A stretch of DNA of 64,000 nucleotides, taken from assembly GCF_020400825.1 (NCBI RefSeq), contig NZ_JAINVH010000008.1, positions 1 to 64,000 on the forward strand, given 5' to 3'. The position numbers and the translations under genes are program-made. This DNA is from Streptomyces sp. HPF1205. GTDB taxonomy: Bacteria > Actinomycetota > Actinomycetes > Streptomycetales > Streptomycetaceae. Below, piece by piece: positions 17,744 to 27,200 of the stretch (position 1 is its first letter; each line of letters begins with the position of its first letter). The notes beneath the pieces were generated by a model. That model ran no database searches. It saw only the letters and a list, made by a program, of their open reading frames with translations, and had not been told where the DNA came from.

Positions 17744-18616
17744 TCAGCCCTCGGGAGCCGGGACCCGTCCCGGAGGTTCGGGCTCGGCGGTGGGCAGGAA
17801 GAAGCCGATGAACAGCCTGTACAGGGCGGCGCCGACCAGACCGCCGATCAGCGGCCCGGCGATCGGCACCCACCAGTACAGGTTCCCCCACTGGTCCCGC
17901 CAAGCCGTTCCGTAACCGGTCATGTAGCTGGCCAGCCGGGGTCCGAGATCGCGGGCCGGGTTGATGGCGTACCCGGCGTCCGTACCGAACGCCATGCCGA
18001 TCGCCACCACCACCAGGCCGATGATGTAGGGCGCGAGGTTGGCGCGCGGCGGGTTGTTGAGCAGGTCGGTGAGCGCGAGGATCAGCATCAGCAGGATCGC
18101 CGTGCCGATGACCTGGTCGCGCAGCGCCCCCCACTCGTGCACCCCGGCCGCCGGGTTGCCGTTGCCGGGCAGGGTGGAGAAGACGAACTGCGTCTTGATG
18201 GTGTGCCCGGGATCGGCGTGCCCCAGCACCTCGGTGTAGTCCCAGCGCACGACGAGCGCGGCGACGAAGGCGCCGAGGAACTGGGCGCACCAGTACGGCA
18301 CCACCCTCCGCCACGAGAAGCCCTTGAACGCCGCGAGCGCCAGCGTCACCGCCGGGTTGAGATGGGCGCCACTCAGCCGCGCCGCCACGTACACGCCCAA
18401 GGTGACGCCCAGGCCCCAGGTCCAGGCGATGGAGTCGTGACCCCCCAGCCCGCCGGGCGGAGTCGTCAGCGCGCCGCCGGCCACCACCTGGGCGACCACG
18501 CCCACACCGAAAAGGATGAGGATCATCGTCCCCGCGAACTCCGCCGACATCTCCCCGAGCAGCCCACCGAATATCGGCCCGGTCGAGCTCGCCGTGCGTC
18601 CTTGCGCCATGGCCAC
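17744..18616 (-). CDS. glpF: Glycerol uptake facilitator (aquaglyceroporin, MIP family)
   Basis: 290 residues, six membrane helices and the two half-helix signatures SGAHLNPAVT and GYAINPARDLGPR. The Asp after the second NPAR is characteristic of glycerol facilitators rather than water-only channels. It lets glycerol enter by diffusion, to be trapped by the kinase encoded immediately downstream. GTG at 18616 is used as the start; an ATG two codons later (18610) is an equally possible start behind GGGAAG. The 134 nt upstream, before the response-regulator gene, should hold the operon promoter, but no operator was recognised. Confidence 0.94.
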   Translation of the reverse strand: MAMAQGRTASSTGPIFGGLLGEMSAEFAGTMILILFGVGVVAQVVAGGALTTPPGGLGGHDSIAWTWGLGVTLGVYVAARLSGAHLNPAVTLALAAFKGFSWRRVVPYWCAQFLGAFVAALVVRWDYTEVLGHADPGHTIKTQFVFSTLPGNGNPAAGVHEWGALRDQVIGTAILLMLILALTDLLNNPPRANLAPYIIGLVVVAIGMAFGTDAGYAINPARDLGPRLASYMTGYGTAWRDQWGNLYWWVPIAGPLIGGLVGAALYRLFIGFFLPTAEPEPPGRVPAPEG

Positions 18617-18750
18617 TCGCTTCCCGCCGGCCCGCGGCGGACCGGCTCAGGCTGCTTCTCGCGTGCACTGATCCCTCCCACGGAAACACGCCGGAGGCCG
18701 CCCCGCCCGCAGCGCTGACCCGTCCGGGGGACGGCACCCGTCACTTACGG

Positions 18751-19506
18751 TCACCGCCCGGCGACTCCCGGGACGACGAGGCCCGACTCGTAGGCGAGCA
18801 CGATCGCCTGGGCGCGGTCGCGGGCGGCGAGCTTGGCCAGCACCCGGCTGACATGGGTCTTCACGGTCTCCGCGCTCACCACGAGGCGCTCGGCGATCTC
18901 GGCGTTGGACAGGCCCTCGGCCAGCAGGCGCAGGGTGTCGGTCTCGCGCGGCGTGAGGGCGGCCAGGAGGGCGGCGGCCGGCCCGGGGCGGCGCTGCCCG
19001 AGGCGGACGAACTCCCCGATCAGGCGGCGGGTGACGGTGGGGGCCAGCAGCGCCTCACCGGCCGCCACGATCCGGACGGCGTCGAAGAGGCGTTCCGCCG
19101 CCATGTCCTTGAGCAGGAAGCCGCTCGCCCCGGCGGCGAGGGCGTCGTACACGTGCTCGTCCAGGTCGAAGGTGGTCAGCATGACGATCCGCGGCCCGCC
19201 CGGCCCTGGCTCCCGCCCGTCCCCGTCCCGCTCGTCCCCGCCCCGCCCCTCGCCGTCCCGCGCGGCCGCCGTGATCCGGCGGGTGGCCTCGATGCCGTCG
19301 AGGACCGGCATGCGCACGTCCATCAGCACCACGTCCGGCCGCACGGCCGCACACAGCCGCACCGCCGCGGCGCCGTCCGCCGCGCTCCCGACCACCTCGA
19401 AGTCCGGCTGCGTGGCCAGCAGCGCCGCGAACCCGGCGCGTACGACGTCCTGGTCGTCGGCCACCACGACACGCACGGTACGCCCCGGCGGCGGCGGGGC
19501 GGTCAT
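18751..19506 (-). CDS. NarL/FixJ-type response regulator
   Basis: 251 residues. The receiver domain has the acidic pair ADDQ, phospho-acceptor Asp63 in VVLMDVRMPVLDG, a Thr in IVMLTTFD and Lys in GFLLKDM. The C-terminal LuxR HTH reads LTPRETDTLRLLAEGLSNAE then ETVKTHVSRVLAKL. An extra 20-odd residues rich in Gly/Asp/Arg sit between helix 3 and strand 4 of the receiver, a low-complexity insertion also seen in other streptomycete regulators. It pairs with the histidine kinase encoded 46 nt upstream. The ABC exporter operon divergent from the kinase is the likely target. Confidence 0.93.
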   Translation of the reverse strand: MTAPPPPGRTVRVVVADDQDVVRAGFAALLATQPDFEVVGSAADGAAAVRLCAAVRPDVVLMDVRMPVLDGIEATRRITAAARDGEGRGGDERDGDGREPGPGGPRIVMLTTFDLDEHVYDALAAGASGFLLKDMAAERLFDAVRIVAAGEALLAPTVTRRLIGEFVRLGQRRPGPAAALLAALTPRETDTLRLLAEGLSNAEIAERLVVSAETVKTHVSRVLAKLAARDRAQAIVLAYESGLVVPGVAGR

Positions 19507-19552
19507 GCCGCCGCCCGCGCGACCCGGCGGGGACGGCGGCGCGGCGCGGCGG

Positions 19553-20764
19553 TCACGGCGTCGCCCTCACCGCGGGCGCCGGGGCCACCGGGAGCTGCGC
19601 GGTCACGAGGAATCCGGCCGCCGGGCCCGGCCCGGCCTCCACCGTGCCGCCGAGCACCGCGGCGCGCTCGCGCATCCCGAGCAGGCCGTGGCCGCCCGCG
19701 CGCGGCGACCCGCCGGCGCCGGCGTCCTGGACGCGGATGCGCACGGCGCTCCGGGCATAGCGCAGTTCCACGTCGACCGCGCAACCGGGGGCGTGGCGGC
19801 GGGCGTTGGTGAGCGCCTCCTGGACGATGCGGTACGCGGCGAGTTCCACGCCCGGGTCCAGCGGGCGGACGTGCCCGCTGACCGTCAGCCGCACCACCGC
19901 GCCCGTGGCGTCGCGGGCCCCGTCCACCAGGGCCAGCAACTGGTCCAGGCCCGGCTGGGGATCGCGGGCGGGCCCGGCGTCCCCGGTGTCCTCCCGCAGC
20001 ACCCCGAGCAGCCCGCGCATCTCGGTCAGCGCCAGGCGGGCCGTCTCGCCGATGGCCAGCAGCCGCTCCGCGCCCAGCGGCGGCAGCCCCGGCGTGGTCA
20101 GCCGCGCCGTCTCGGCCTGGACGGACAGCGAACTGATGTGGTGGGCGACGATGTCGTGCAACTCGCGGGCGATACGGGCGCGTTCGCCGCGAGCGGCGTT
20201 CTGCAGCAGCGTGTCGGCGTAGGCCCAGTCCGCCACCGTACGGGCCGCCGTCTCGCGGCCGCGGCGGCGCGCGGCTCCCAGGGACAGCGCCGCCGCCGCG
20301 CCCGCCAGCAACGACACCGCGAGCGCCTTCCCGCCCGGCTCGGCCGCCACGGGCGCGACCGCGTACGCCACGAACGGCACGGCGAACAGCAGCGCCACCG
20401 GCGGGGCGCAGCGCAGGCCCACCAGGTGCAGTACGGCGGCGAGCGCGGCCATCCCGGCGACCGTGGGAAGCGCGCCGCTCAGCGGGGTCAGCAGCACAGC
20501 GGCGGCCACGGCCGCCGCGGCCGGCACCAGGTGCGCCCGGGCGAACGCCAGCGGAGCGGTCGAGCCGACGGCCAGGGCCAGGGCGGTGCCGGCGACCGAG
20601 GACGCGCGCGACCCGTCGGCGGCCGGCCCCGCGGCCGCCTGCAGCAGCGCCAGGGCCGCCAGTACCGCCGCCGCGACCAGGGGGAGGTCGGGCGCGTCCG
20701 CGGCTCGCCGCACGCCGCCGGCGACTCGCCTGCCCAGCCGGGAGGCGCGGTCTGGCCATCTCAC
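19553..20764 (-). CDS. Sensor histidine kinase, HisKA_3/HPK7 family
   Basis: 403 residues from GTG at 20764; upstream in-frame GTG at 20854 would leave only 28 bp to the divergent gene and is less likely. Several hydrophobic segments (about 25-180) form the membrane sensor, with no large external loop. The kinase core has GERARIARELHDIVAHHIS (phospho-acceptor His in the H-box), the N-box YRIVQEALTNARRHA and G-box GGHGLLGMRERA. Kinases with almost no extracytoplasmic loop next to ABC-2 exporters often sense membrane or cell-envelope stress; that is family knowledge, not shown here. Confidence 0.92.
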   Translation of the reverse strand: MRWPDRASRLGRRVAGGVRRAADAPDLPLVAAAVLAALALLQAAAGPAADGSRASSVAGTALALAVGSTAPLAFARAHLVPAAAAVAAAVLLTPLSGALPTVAGMAALAAVLHLVGLRCAPPVALLFAVPFVAYAVAPVAAEPGGKALAVSLLAGAAAALSLGAARRRGRETAARTVADWAYADTLLQNAARGERARIARELHDIVAHHISSLSVQAETARLTTPGLPPLGAERLLAIGETARLALTEMRGLLGVLREDTGDAGPARDPQPGLDQLLALVDGARDATGAVVRLTVSGHVRPLDPGVELAAYRIVQEALTNARRHAPGCAVDVELRYARSAVRIRVQDAGAGGSPRAGGHGLLGMRERAAVLGGTVEAGPGPAAGFLVTAQLPVAPAPAVRATP

Positions 20765-20882
20765 CTGCCCATTATCGGAAAGGGGCGGCCGTGCGCGCCT
20801 CCCCCGCACGGGGGAGGCCGCCGCCCCGAAGACTCCCCGTGGGCGGGACGGCACGGCGGCTCCGGCTCAATAGGTTCGGCAC

Positions 20883-21923
20883 ATGGACGAGTTGACGATC
20901 GCGGTGCGCGATCTGCGCAAGCGTTACGGGGGGACGGCCGCGGTGGACGGGCTGTCGTTCACCGCCGAGCCGGGGAAGGTCACGGGCTTCGTCGGCCCCA
21001 ACGGGGCCGGGAAGTCCACGACGATGCGGATGATGCTGGGGCTCGACGCGCCGGACGGGGGCAGCGCCCTGATCGGCGGCCGGCCGTACCGCGAATTCGA
21101 CGAGCCGCTGCGCGTGGTGGGGGCGCTGCTCGACGCGGAGGCGGTGCACCCCGGGCGGCGGGCACGCGCCCACCTGCTGTGGCAGGCCCGGTACAACGGC
21201 CTGCCGGCCCGGCGGGTCGACGAGGTGCTGGAACTGGTGGGACTCGGGGGAGCGGCCGGGCGCAAACGTGTCGGGGGGTACTCGCTCGGCATGCGGCAGC
21301 GGCTGGGCATCGCGGGGGCGCTGCTCGGCGACCCGAAGGTCCTCATCCTGGACGAACCGGTCAACGGCCTGGACCCCGAGGGGATCCGCTGGATCCGCGG
21401 CCTGCTGCGGTCGCTGGCGGCCGAGGGCCGCACGGTCCTGGTCTCCAGCCACCTCATGGGCGAACTGGAGGACACCGCCGACCATGTGGTCGTCATCGGC
21501 CGCGGCCGGCTGCTCGCCGACACCGACGTGCCCTCCCTGCTGGCCGCCGCCTCCGACGACCGGGTGATGCTGCGGACCTCCCGCAGGAGCGAGGCCATGA
21601 CCGTCCTGGCCGCGGCCGGCGCCACCGTCTGCGTACTCGGCGCCGACTCGCTGACGGTGTCCGGGCTGAGCGCCGAGAACGTCGCCGTCGAACTGGGCGC
21701 GCACGGCGTGCCGTTCGACGGGCTCGCGCGCCACCGGGCGTCGCTGGAGGAGGCCTACCTCGACCTGACCCGCGAGGCGGCCGAGTTCCGCGCCTCCGGC
21801 CCCGCGGCCCCCGAGGACCCCGCGGCCCCCGCGTCCGGGGCGTCCGGCTCCGCGGCGCCCCCTCCCGAAGGGCCCGCGCCCCACGCGCCCGTCCGCGCCG
21901 ACGAGACGGGGCCGCGGCGATGA
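20883..21923 (+). CDS. ABC-2 type exporter ATP-binding protein
   Basis: 346 residues. Walker A GPNGAGKSTT, signature YSLGMRQRLGIAG, Walker B VLILDEPVNGLDPEG and switch His in VSSHLMGEL are intact. The domain order matches the drug-resistance/NatA-like exporter ATPases (DrrA type). The last 40 residues are an Ala/Pro-rich tail with no counterpart in the family core. The stop overlaps the next gene by four bases (ATGA), so it is the first gene of a three-gene exporter operon, transcribed away from a two-component system. Confidence 0.94.
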   Translation: MDELTIAVRDLRKRYGGTAAVDGLSFTAEPGKVTGFVGPNGAGKSTTMRMMLGLDAPDGGSALIGGRPYREFDEPLRVVGALLDAEAVHPGRRARAHLLWQARYNGLPARRVDEVLELVGLGGAAGRKRVGGYSLGMRQRLGIAGALLGDPKVLILDEPVNGLDPEGIRWIRGLLRSLAAEGRTVLVSSHLMGELEDTADHVVVIGRGRLLADTDVPSLLAAASDDRVMLRTSRRSEAMTVLAAAGATVCVLGADSLTVSGLSAENVAVELGAHGVPFDGLARHRASLEEAYLDLTREAAEFRASGPAAPEDPAAPASGASGSAAPPPEGPAPHAPVRADETGPRR

Positions 21924-23353
21924 CGCACCTGATCCGCGCCGTGCGCGCCGAATGGACCAAGCTGCGCTCGGTGCGCAGCACGTCGGTGGCCCTGCTCGCC
22001 ACGGTCGCGCTGACCGTGCTGATCGGACTGCTGTCCGCCCAGGGCAGCCATACCGGCTACGGCGGCCCGAAGACGCTCGACGCCTTCACCTTCCTCCACC
22101 GGCCCGCGGCCGGCGACGTGAGCGTCACCGCGCTCGTCGGCACACAGCGCGACAGTTCGCCGTGGGCCAAGGCCGGCGTGATGCTCAAGGCGGACGCCGT
22201 CGGCGGTTCACCGTCGGTGTCGCTGATGGTGACCCCCGGGCACGGGGTACGCATGCAGGCCGGCCCGAAGAAGGAGTACCTCGGCGACGCCAAGGCGCGC
22301 GCGCCCTACTGGCTGCGGCTGGTGCGCACCGGCCACCGGGTGACGGGCCAGGAGTCCGCGGACGGCCGCACCTGGGACACCGTGGCCACGGTCGGCGACA
22401 GCGGACTGCCCGCCACCGTACGGGCCGGAATCTTCGTCACCTCGCCGCCCGTGGCGCGGCTGCACCGGGACGGCCCGCGCAGGACGGTGGGAAGCGCGGT
22501 CCCCACCACGGGCCGGGCCGACTTCACGCGGGTCGCCGTGAGCCCGGGCGCGCCGGGCGGCTGGCGGCTCACCGACGTGACGTCGCCGCCCAGCGGGCTG
22601 CAGGGCCCGGGAGCGGAGGTGCCGACCACGGGTCCCGGCACCGAGCACACCGCCGGCGGCACCCTCACGCTCACCGGCAGCGGCGACCTGGGCAGCCCCG
22701 GCATCGGCGGCGTCGGCGTCGACGCCTCCTCCGACATGGTCGCCAACGCGCTCACCGGCGCGCGGACCGCGCTGTTCGCGGTGATCGCGCTGGGCGTGCT
22801 GGCGATGACCTCGGAGTACCGGACCCGCACGATCCGCACGACGTTCACCGTCAGCCCGCGCCGCGGAACCGTACTCGCGGCCAAGGCGGTCGTCCTGGCC
22901 GTCAGCGTCTTCCTCGCCGGACTCGTCGCCGACGTCACCGCCTTCCTCGTCGCGACACCGGTGCAGCGCGGGAACGGATTCGCGCCCCCGCTCTTCCCGC
23001 GGCGGTCGGCCACCGACCCGACCGTGCTGCGCGCCCTCGTCGGCGGCGCGCTCTTCCTGGCCCTCGTGGCGCTGCTCGCCCTCGGCGTGGGCGCGATCGT
23101 CCGGCGCACCGCCGCGGCGGTGATCGCGCTGTTCGCCCTGCTGGTCGCCCTGCCGCTGGTCTCCGCCGTCACCACGGTCGGCGCGGACACGTGGGTGAAC
23201 CGCGCCACCCCGATCGCCGGCGCCGCGATCCACCACACGCAGCCGCTGGTGGAGTACGTCATCGGGCCCTGGGCCGGCCTCGCGGTCCTCGCCGGGTACA
23301 CCGCCGCCGCCCTCGGCACGGCGTTCTGGCTCCAGCGCGGGAGGGACGCGTGA
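21920..23353 (+). CDS. ABC-2 permease with a large extracytoplasmic beta-sandwich insertion
   Basis: 477 residues. The N-terminus IRAVRAEWTKLRSVRST and first membrane helix (about 25-45) are typical of ABC-2 permeases of this class. The remaining helices (about 285-475) follow only after some 220 residues outside the membrane. That insertion contains SPWAKAGVMLKADA, VSLMVTPGHGVRMQ and PYWLRLVRTGHRV...SADGRTWDTVA, a pattern I recognise from DUF1349/LamG-like concanavalin-type domains. The permease may therefore bind an extracellular glycan or glycolipid, or guide substrate release. The fold call is by motif only. Start ATG overlaps the ATPase stop; the stop overlaps the next gene (GTGA). Confidence 0.85.
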   Translation: MTHLIRAVRAEWTKLRSVRSTSVALLATVALTVLIGLLSAQGSHTGYGGPKTLDAFTFLHRPAAGDVSVTALVGTQRDSSPWAKAGVMLKADAVGGSPSVSLMVTPGHGVRMQAGPKKEYLGDAKARAPYWLRLVRTGHRVTGQESADGRTWDTVATVGDSGLPATVRAGIFVTSPPVARLHRDGPRRTVGSAVPTTGRADFTRVAVSPGAPGGWRLTDVTSPPSGLQGPGAEVPTTGPGTEHTAGGTLTLTGSGDLGSPGIGGVGVDASSDMVANALTGARTALFAVIALGVLAMTSEYRTRTIRTTFTVSPRRGTVLAAKAVVLAVSVFLAGLVADVTAFLVATPVQRGNGFAPPLFPRRSATDPTVLRALVGGALFLALVALLALGVGAIVRRTAAAVIALFALLVALPLVSAVTTVGADTWVNRATPIAGAAIHHTQPLVEYVIGPWAGLAVLAGYTAAALGTAFWLQRGRDA

Positions 23354-24162
23354 AGAGGCCCGGCACGCGGGTGCGGGCGCTGCGCGCGGAGTGGACCAAA
23401 CTCGTCACCGTGCCCGGCCAGTTGTGGACACTGGCGGCCGTGGCCGCGCTGATGACCGGTGTCGGCGCGCTGGCCGGCGCCGCGCAGGACCCCCCGCGCT
23501 GCCCGCCGCACGCCCCCTGCCCGGGGCCGGACACCACCGCGCTCACCCTGTCCGGCGTCTACCTCGCCCAACTCGCGGCCGTCATGGTCGCGGTGGCCCT
23601 GGTGTCCGCCGAGTACCCGCGGATGATGCGGGTCACGCTGGCCGCCCACCCCGGGCGTACGGGCGTCCTCGCCGCGAAGGCCGCCGTGACGCTCGCGGCG
23701 GTGCTGGCGGCGGGGGCGGCCGGCGTGGCGGGGGCGCTGCTGGCCGGCCGGGCGGCGCTGACCGCCCGCGGGTTCACCGCCGCGAGCGGCCACCCCGCGG
23801 CGGCCCTGACCGACCCCGCCCTCCAGCGGGCCGCCCTGGGCACGCTCCTCTACCTGCTGCTGGTCACCCTCCTGGGAACGGGACTCGCGGCCGTCGTGCG
23901 CCACCAGGCCGCCGCGGCGGGCACGGTCACGGGCCTGCTGTACGGGCCCTACGCCCTCACGCTCGCCGTGCCCATGTCCGGCCGCGTCCTGCACGACGTG
24001 CAGAAGGTCTCGCCGATGACCGCGGGCCTCGCCGTCCAGGCGACACCGCCGGGCACCGGTACGGCCCCGCTCGGACCCTGGACGGGCCTGGCCGTCCTCG
24101 CCGCCTATGCGGCGGTCGCGCTCGCCGCCGGATGGGTCCTCCTGCGCCGCCGCGACGCCTGA
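23350..24162 (+). CDS. ABC-2 type permease subunit
   Basis: 270 residues; GTG at 23350 overlaps the stop of the preceding permease. It starts RVRALRAEWTKLVTVPGQLW, the same cytoplasmic lead as the neighbour, then six hydrophobic segments. A short Cys/Pro-rich external loop after helix 1 (CPPHAPCPGPD) could form a disulfide. The two permeases are probably a heterodimer driven by the ATPase of the first gene. Substrate unknown. Confidence 0.88.
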   Translation: MKRPGTRVRALRAEWTKLVTVPGQLWTLAAVAALMTGVGALAGAAQDPPRCPPHAPCPGPDTTALTLSGVYLAQLAAVMVAVALVSAEYPRMMRVTLAAHPGRTGVLAAKAAVTLAAVLAAGAAGVAGALLAGRAALTARGFTAASGHPAAALTDPALQRAALGTLLYLLLVTLLGTGLAAVVRHQAAAAGTVTGLLYGPYALTLAVPMSGRVLHDVQKVSPMTAGLAVQATPPGTGTAPLGPWTGLAVLAAYAAVALAAGWVLLRRRDA

Positions 24163-24173
24163 AGCGGCCCGCT

Positions 24174-24190
24174 CGGCCCCACCGGGGCCG
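24174..24190. terminator. Short hairpin between convergent genes
   Basis: A 7-bp stem CGGCCCC/GGGGCCG with a 3-nt loop lies in the 31-nt space between the convergent ABC-2 permease and serine hydrolase genes. Confidence 0.4.
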
Positions 24191-24193
24191 GCC

Positions 24194-25633
24194 CTACCGG
24201 GGCGCCCGGTGGGTGCGCAGCGGACCCTTGTGGAGCGGCTCGGTGCGCCAGCGCGCGGTGAAGGTGCCCTCGGCCGGAGCGCAGGTCAGCTCCAGGTGGT
24301 GCGGGGTCTCCAGGAAGACGATGTCGGCGACGAGCGCCCCGTCGTCCGTCCAGCCCGCGCTCACCGCGGTCGGCACCGGGGCGGCGGGGGAATCGGCCAC
24401 GGCCCACCCCGTACCGTCGAAGCGCAGGTCGAGGCGGTCGTCGCCCTCGCTGAGGGTGAGGGTCCAGCCGGTGCCTGCGGGGCGGACCGTGACGCCGGTC
24501 AGGGACGGCTGCCGCGCGCAGTGCCCGCCCTCGGGGGCGAAGTCCGCGCCGGACCAGGCGGCCGGTTCGGCGGGGGAGGGCTTGAGCGCGGCCTGGGGCA
24601 GGGCCAGGCCGGACAGCCGCTCGGCCAGTTCCGCGTCCTGCTCGGCCCGGCCCTCGACCGGGGCGGGGGCGAAGGCGGGCAGCAGGTGCTCCCACACCAT
24701 GTCCAGCAGGGCCTGGAGCCGCTCGGTCGCCGCGGTCGTCACGACCACCGCGTCGTACTCGGGCAGCACCAGGCAGAACTGCCCGTAGGCGCCGTCGCCG
24801 CGGTAGCCGTGCCGGGACATCCAGAACTGGAAGCCGTACCCCTGCCGCCAGTCGGGGCCCTGGGCGAAGCCGCCGGCGGTGGACACGTGCGGGCGGGTCG
24901 CCTCGGCCACCCATCGCGCGGGCAGCAGCCGCCGCCCCTCCCAGATCCCGCCGCGCAGGTACAGCAGCCCGAGGCGGGCGACGGCGTCCGTGGCGGCGAA
25001 CATGCCGCTGAAGCCGATGTCCCGGCCGCGCGGGCGCTCGCTCCACGCGGTGAACCCGGCGCCCAGCGGGTCCAGCAGGCGCGGCCGCAGGTAGTCCGTC
25101 AGCCGCTGCCCGGTCTGCCGCTGGACGATGGCGGCCAGCGTGTACGTGGCGGGCTGGTTGTACGCGAAGACCGTGCCGGGCTCGCGGTCCGGCGGCACCA
25201 GCAGGAAACCGCGGACCCACTCGTAGGGGTCCGCGGCCGCCGCCCGCTCGATCGTCTCCATGACGTGGCCGCTGGCCATGGACGCCACGTGCCGTACCCG
25301 CATGGCCCGGCTGCGCGGGTCGGTGATGTCCGCGGCGAACTCCGGGAAGTACGAGATCACCGGCGCGTCGAGGTCCAGCAGCCCGTCGGCGACGGCCAGC
25401 CCCGCCGCCGTGGACGTGAAGATCTTGCTCAGCGAGTACAGCAGGTGCGGGCGGTGCTCGGTGTACGGGGCCCACCAGCCGGCCGCCGCCACGCGGCCGT
25501 GCCGCACGACCATCAGGCTGTGCGGCTCGATGTCCGGGGCGCTCTCCACGGCGTCGAGGAAGGCGTGGACACCGCGCGCGTCCACGCCCACGGCGGACGG
25601 CGCCGCGGTCGGCAGGGGCCGGCTGGTCGTCAT
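24194..25633 (-). CDS. Serine hydrolase of the beta-lactamase / penicillin-binding-like (class C, EstB-type) family
   Basis: 479 residues. SLSK at 67-70 is the S-x-x-K nucleophile motif and YNQ about 90 residues later fills the Y-x-N position. The N-terminal 350 residues match the beta-lactamase-related esterase/peptidase family, followed by a C-terminal beta-rich lipocalin-like extension (about 375-480) of unknown role. There is no signal peptide, so it is cytoplasmic, which argues for esterase or amidase activity rather than antibiotic resistance. It lies between an exporter operon (convergent) and pntAB, apparently alone. Confidence 0.87.
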   Translation of the reverse strand: MTTSRPLPTAAPSAVGVDARGVHAFLDAVESAPDIEPHSLMVVRHGRVAAAGWWAPYTEHRPHLLYSLSKIFTSTAAGLAVADGLLDLDAPVISYFPEFAADITDPRSRAMRVRHVASMASGHVMETIERAAAADPYEWVRGFLLVPPDREPGTVFAYNQPATYTLAAIVQRQTGQRLTDYLRPRLLDPLGAGFTAWSERPRGRDIGFSGMFAATDAVARLGLLYLRGGIWEGRRLLPARWVAEATRPHVSTAGGFAQGPDWRQGYGFQFWMSRHGYRGDGAYGQFCLVLPEYDAVVVTTAATERLQALLDMVWEHLLPAFAPAPVEGRAEQDAELAERLSGLALPQAALKPSPAEPAAWSGADFAPEGGHCARQPSLTGVTVRPAGTGWTLTLSEGDDRLDLRFDGTGWAVADSPAAPVPTAVSAGWTDDGALVADIVFLETPHHLELTCAPAEGTFTARWRTEPLHKGPLRTHRAPR

Positions 25634-25660
25634 GGGTCCTCACCGGTGAAGTCGTGCCGC

Positions 25661-25687
25661 GGGGCGGCGGGCCGGGCCCGCCGCCCC
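25661..25687 (-). terminator. Terminator-like hairpin after pntB
   Basis: A perfect 12-bp stem (25661-25672 with 25676-25687) with a 3-nt loop lies 28 nt beyond the pntB stop and upstream of the serine hydrolase start. Confidence 0.6.
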
Positions 25688-25715
25688 CTGTCCATTACCG
25701 GGCGGGCGCGGTCGC

Positions 25716-27194
25716 TCAGGCCGGTGTCGGCTGCTGCGAGGGCCGGGCGCCCTGACGCGCCGCCGCCGGCGGGCCGCCCTGCGCGGTGGCCAGGGCGGCC
25801 AGGATGGCCTCCACGCTCTTCTTCGCGTCGCCGAAGAGCATGCTGCTGTTCTCCCGGAAGAACAACGGGTTCTGCACCCCCGCGTAGCCCGAGGCCATGG
25901 ACCGCTTGAAGACGACGACGTTCTCGGCCTCCCACACCCGCAGCACCGGCATGCCGGCGATGGGGCTGGTCGGGTCCTCGGCCGCCGCCGGGTTGACGGT
26001 GTCGTTGGCGCCGATGACCAGCACCACCGTGGTGTCGGCGAAGTCGTCGTTGATCTCGTCCATCTCCAGGACGATGTCGTAGGGGACCTTCGCCTCGGCC
26101 AGCAGCACGTTCATGTGGCCGGGCAGCCGGCCGGCCACCGGGTGCACGCCGAAGCGCACCTCGACGCCGCGTTCGCGCAGCGACCGGGTCAGCTCGGCCA
26201 CCGGGTGCTGCGCCTGCGCGACGGCCATGCCGTAACCGGGGGTGATGATCACCGAGGCGGCCCCGGCGAGCAGTTCGGCGGCCTCCTCGGCGCTGGTCTC
26301 CCGGTGCTCGCCCTGCTCGGTGTCGCCGCCGGTGGGCGCCTCGATGCCGAAGCCGCCGGCGATCACCGAGATGAAGGAGCGGTTCATCGCCTTGCACATG
26401 ATGTACGACAGGTAGGCGCCGGAGGAGCCGACCAGCGCGCCGGTCACGATGAGCAGGTTGTTGTTCAGCAGGAACCCGGCCGCCGCGGCGGCCCAGCCGG
26501 AGTAGCTGTTGAGCATGGACACCACGACCGGCATGTCGCCGCCGCCGATGGAGGCGACCAGGTGCACGCCCAGGGCGAGGGCGAGCACGGTGATCGCGAT
26601 CATCAGACCGAGGTCCGGACTCGCCGCGAACCAGATCGTCAGGCCCACGAAGGCGGCCAGCGCGCCCAGGTTGAGGGCGTTCTTGCCGGGCAGCATCAGC
26701 GGACTGGACTTGATCCGCGCCGACAGCTTCAGGAAGGCGACGACCGAGCCGGTGAAGGTGACCGCGCCGATGAAGATGCCGATGAAGACCTCGGCGTGGT
26801 GGATGCGCAGCAGGTCGTGGGCGATCCGGGTCTGCGCCGAGCCGTGCGACTCGACCTCGTAGTAGCTGTTCCAGCCGACCAGCACCGCGGCGAGGCCGAC
26901 GAAGCTGTGCAGGACGGCGATCAGCTCCGGCATCTGGGTCATCTCGACCCGGCGGGCGCGCCACAGGCCCGCCGCGCCCCCGGCGGCCATGGCGACGAGG
27001 ATCAGGGCGACGGCGCCGCCCGAGATGTCCCGGCCGGCGACGATGATCGTGGCGACGAGCGCGAGCGCCATGCCGCCGATGCCGTAGACCACGCCGGCCC
27101 GCGAGGTGCGGTGCTGGGAGAGCCCGGCGAGGCTGAAGATGAACAGCAGGGCGGCGACGATGTCGGCCGCCTGGGTGGCCGTGGTGGCGGTCAT
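25716..27194 (-). CDS. pntB: NAD(P) transhydrogenase subunit beta
   Basis: 492 residues. The N-terminal half has eight or nine membrane helices (proton channel). The C-terminal domain III binds [60 protein letters not shown] and [17 protein letters not shown], all diagnostic for PntB. Together with PntA it couples the proton gradient to NADP reduction by NADH. The gene starts 6 nt after pntA. The final 25 residues are a Pro/Gln/Ala tail beyond the family core. Confidence 0.97.
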   Translation of the reverse strand: MTATTATQAADIVAALLFIFSLAGLSQHRTSRAGVVYGIGGMALALVATIIVAGRDISGGAVALILVAMAAGGAAGLWRARRVEMTQMPELIAVLHSFVGLAAVLVGWNSYYEVESHGSAQTRIAHDLLRIHHAEVFIGIFIGAVTFTGSVVAFLKLSARIKSSPLMLPGKNALNLGALAAFVGLTIWFAASPDLGLMIAITVLALALGVHLVASIGGGDMPVVVSMLNSYSGWAAAAAGFLLNNNLLIVTGALVGSSGAYLSYIMCKAMNRSFISVIAGGFGIEAPTGGDTEQGEHRETSAEEAAELLAGAASVIITPGYGMAVAQAQHPVAELTRSLRERGVEVRFGVHPVAGRLPGHMNVLLAEAKVPYDIVLEMDEINDDFADTTVVLVIGANDTVNPAAAEDPTSPIAGMPVLRVWEAENVVVFKRSMASGYAGVQNPLFFRENSSMLFGDAKKSVEAILAALATAQGGPPAAARQGARPSQQPTPA

Positions 27195-27200
27195 CGGACC

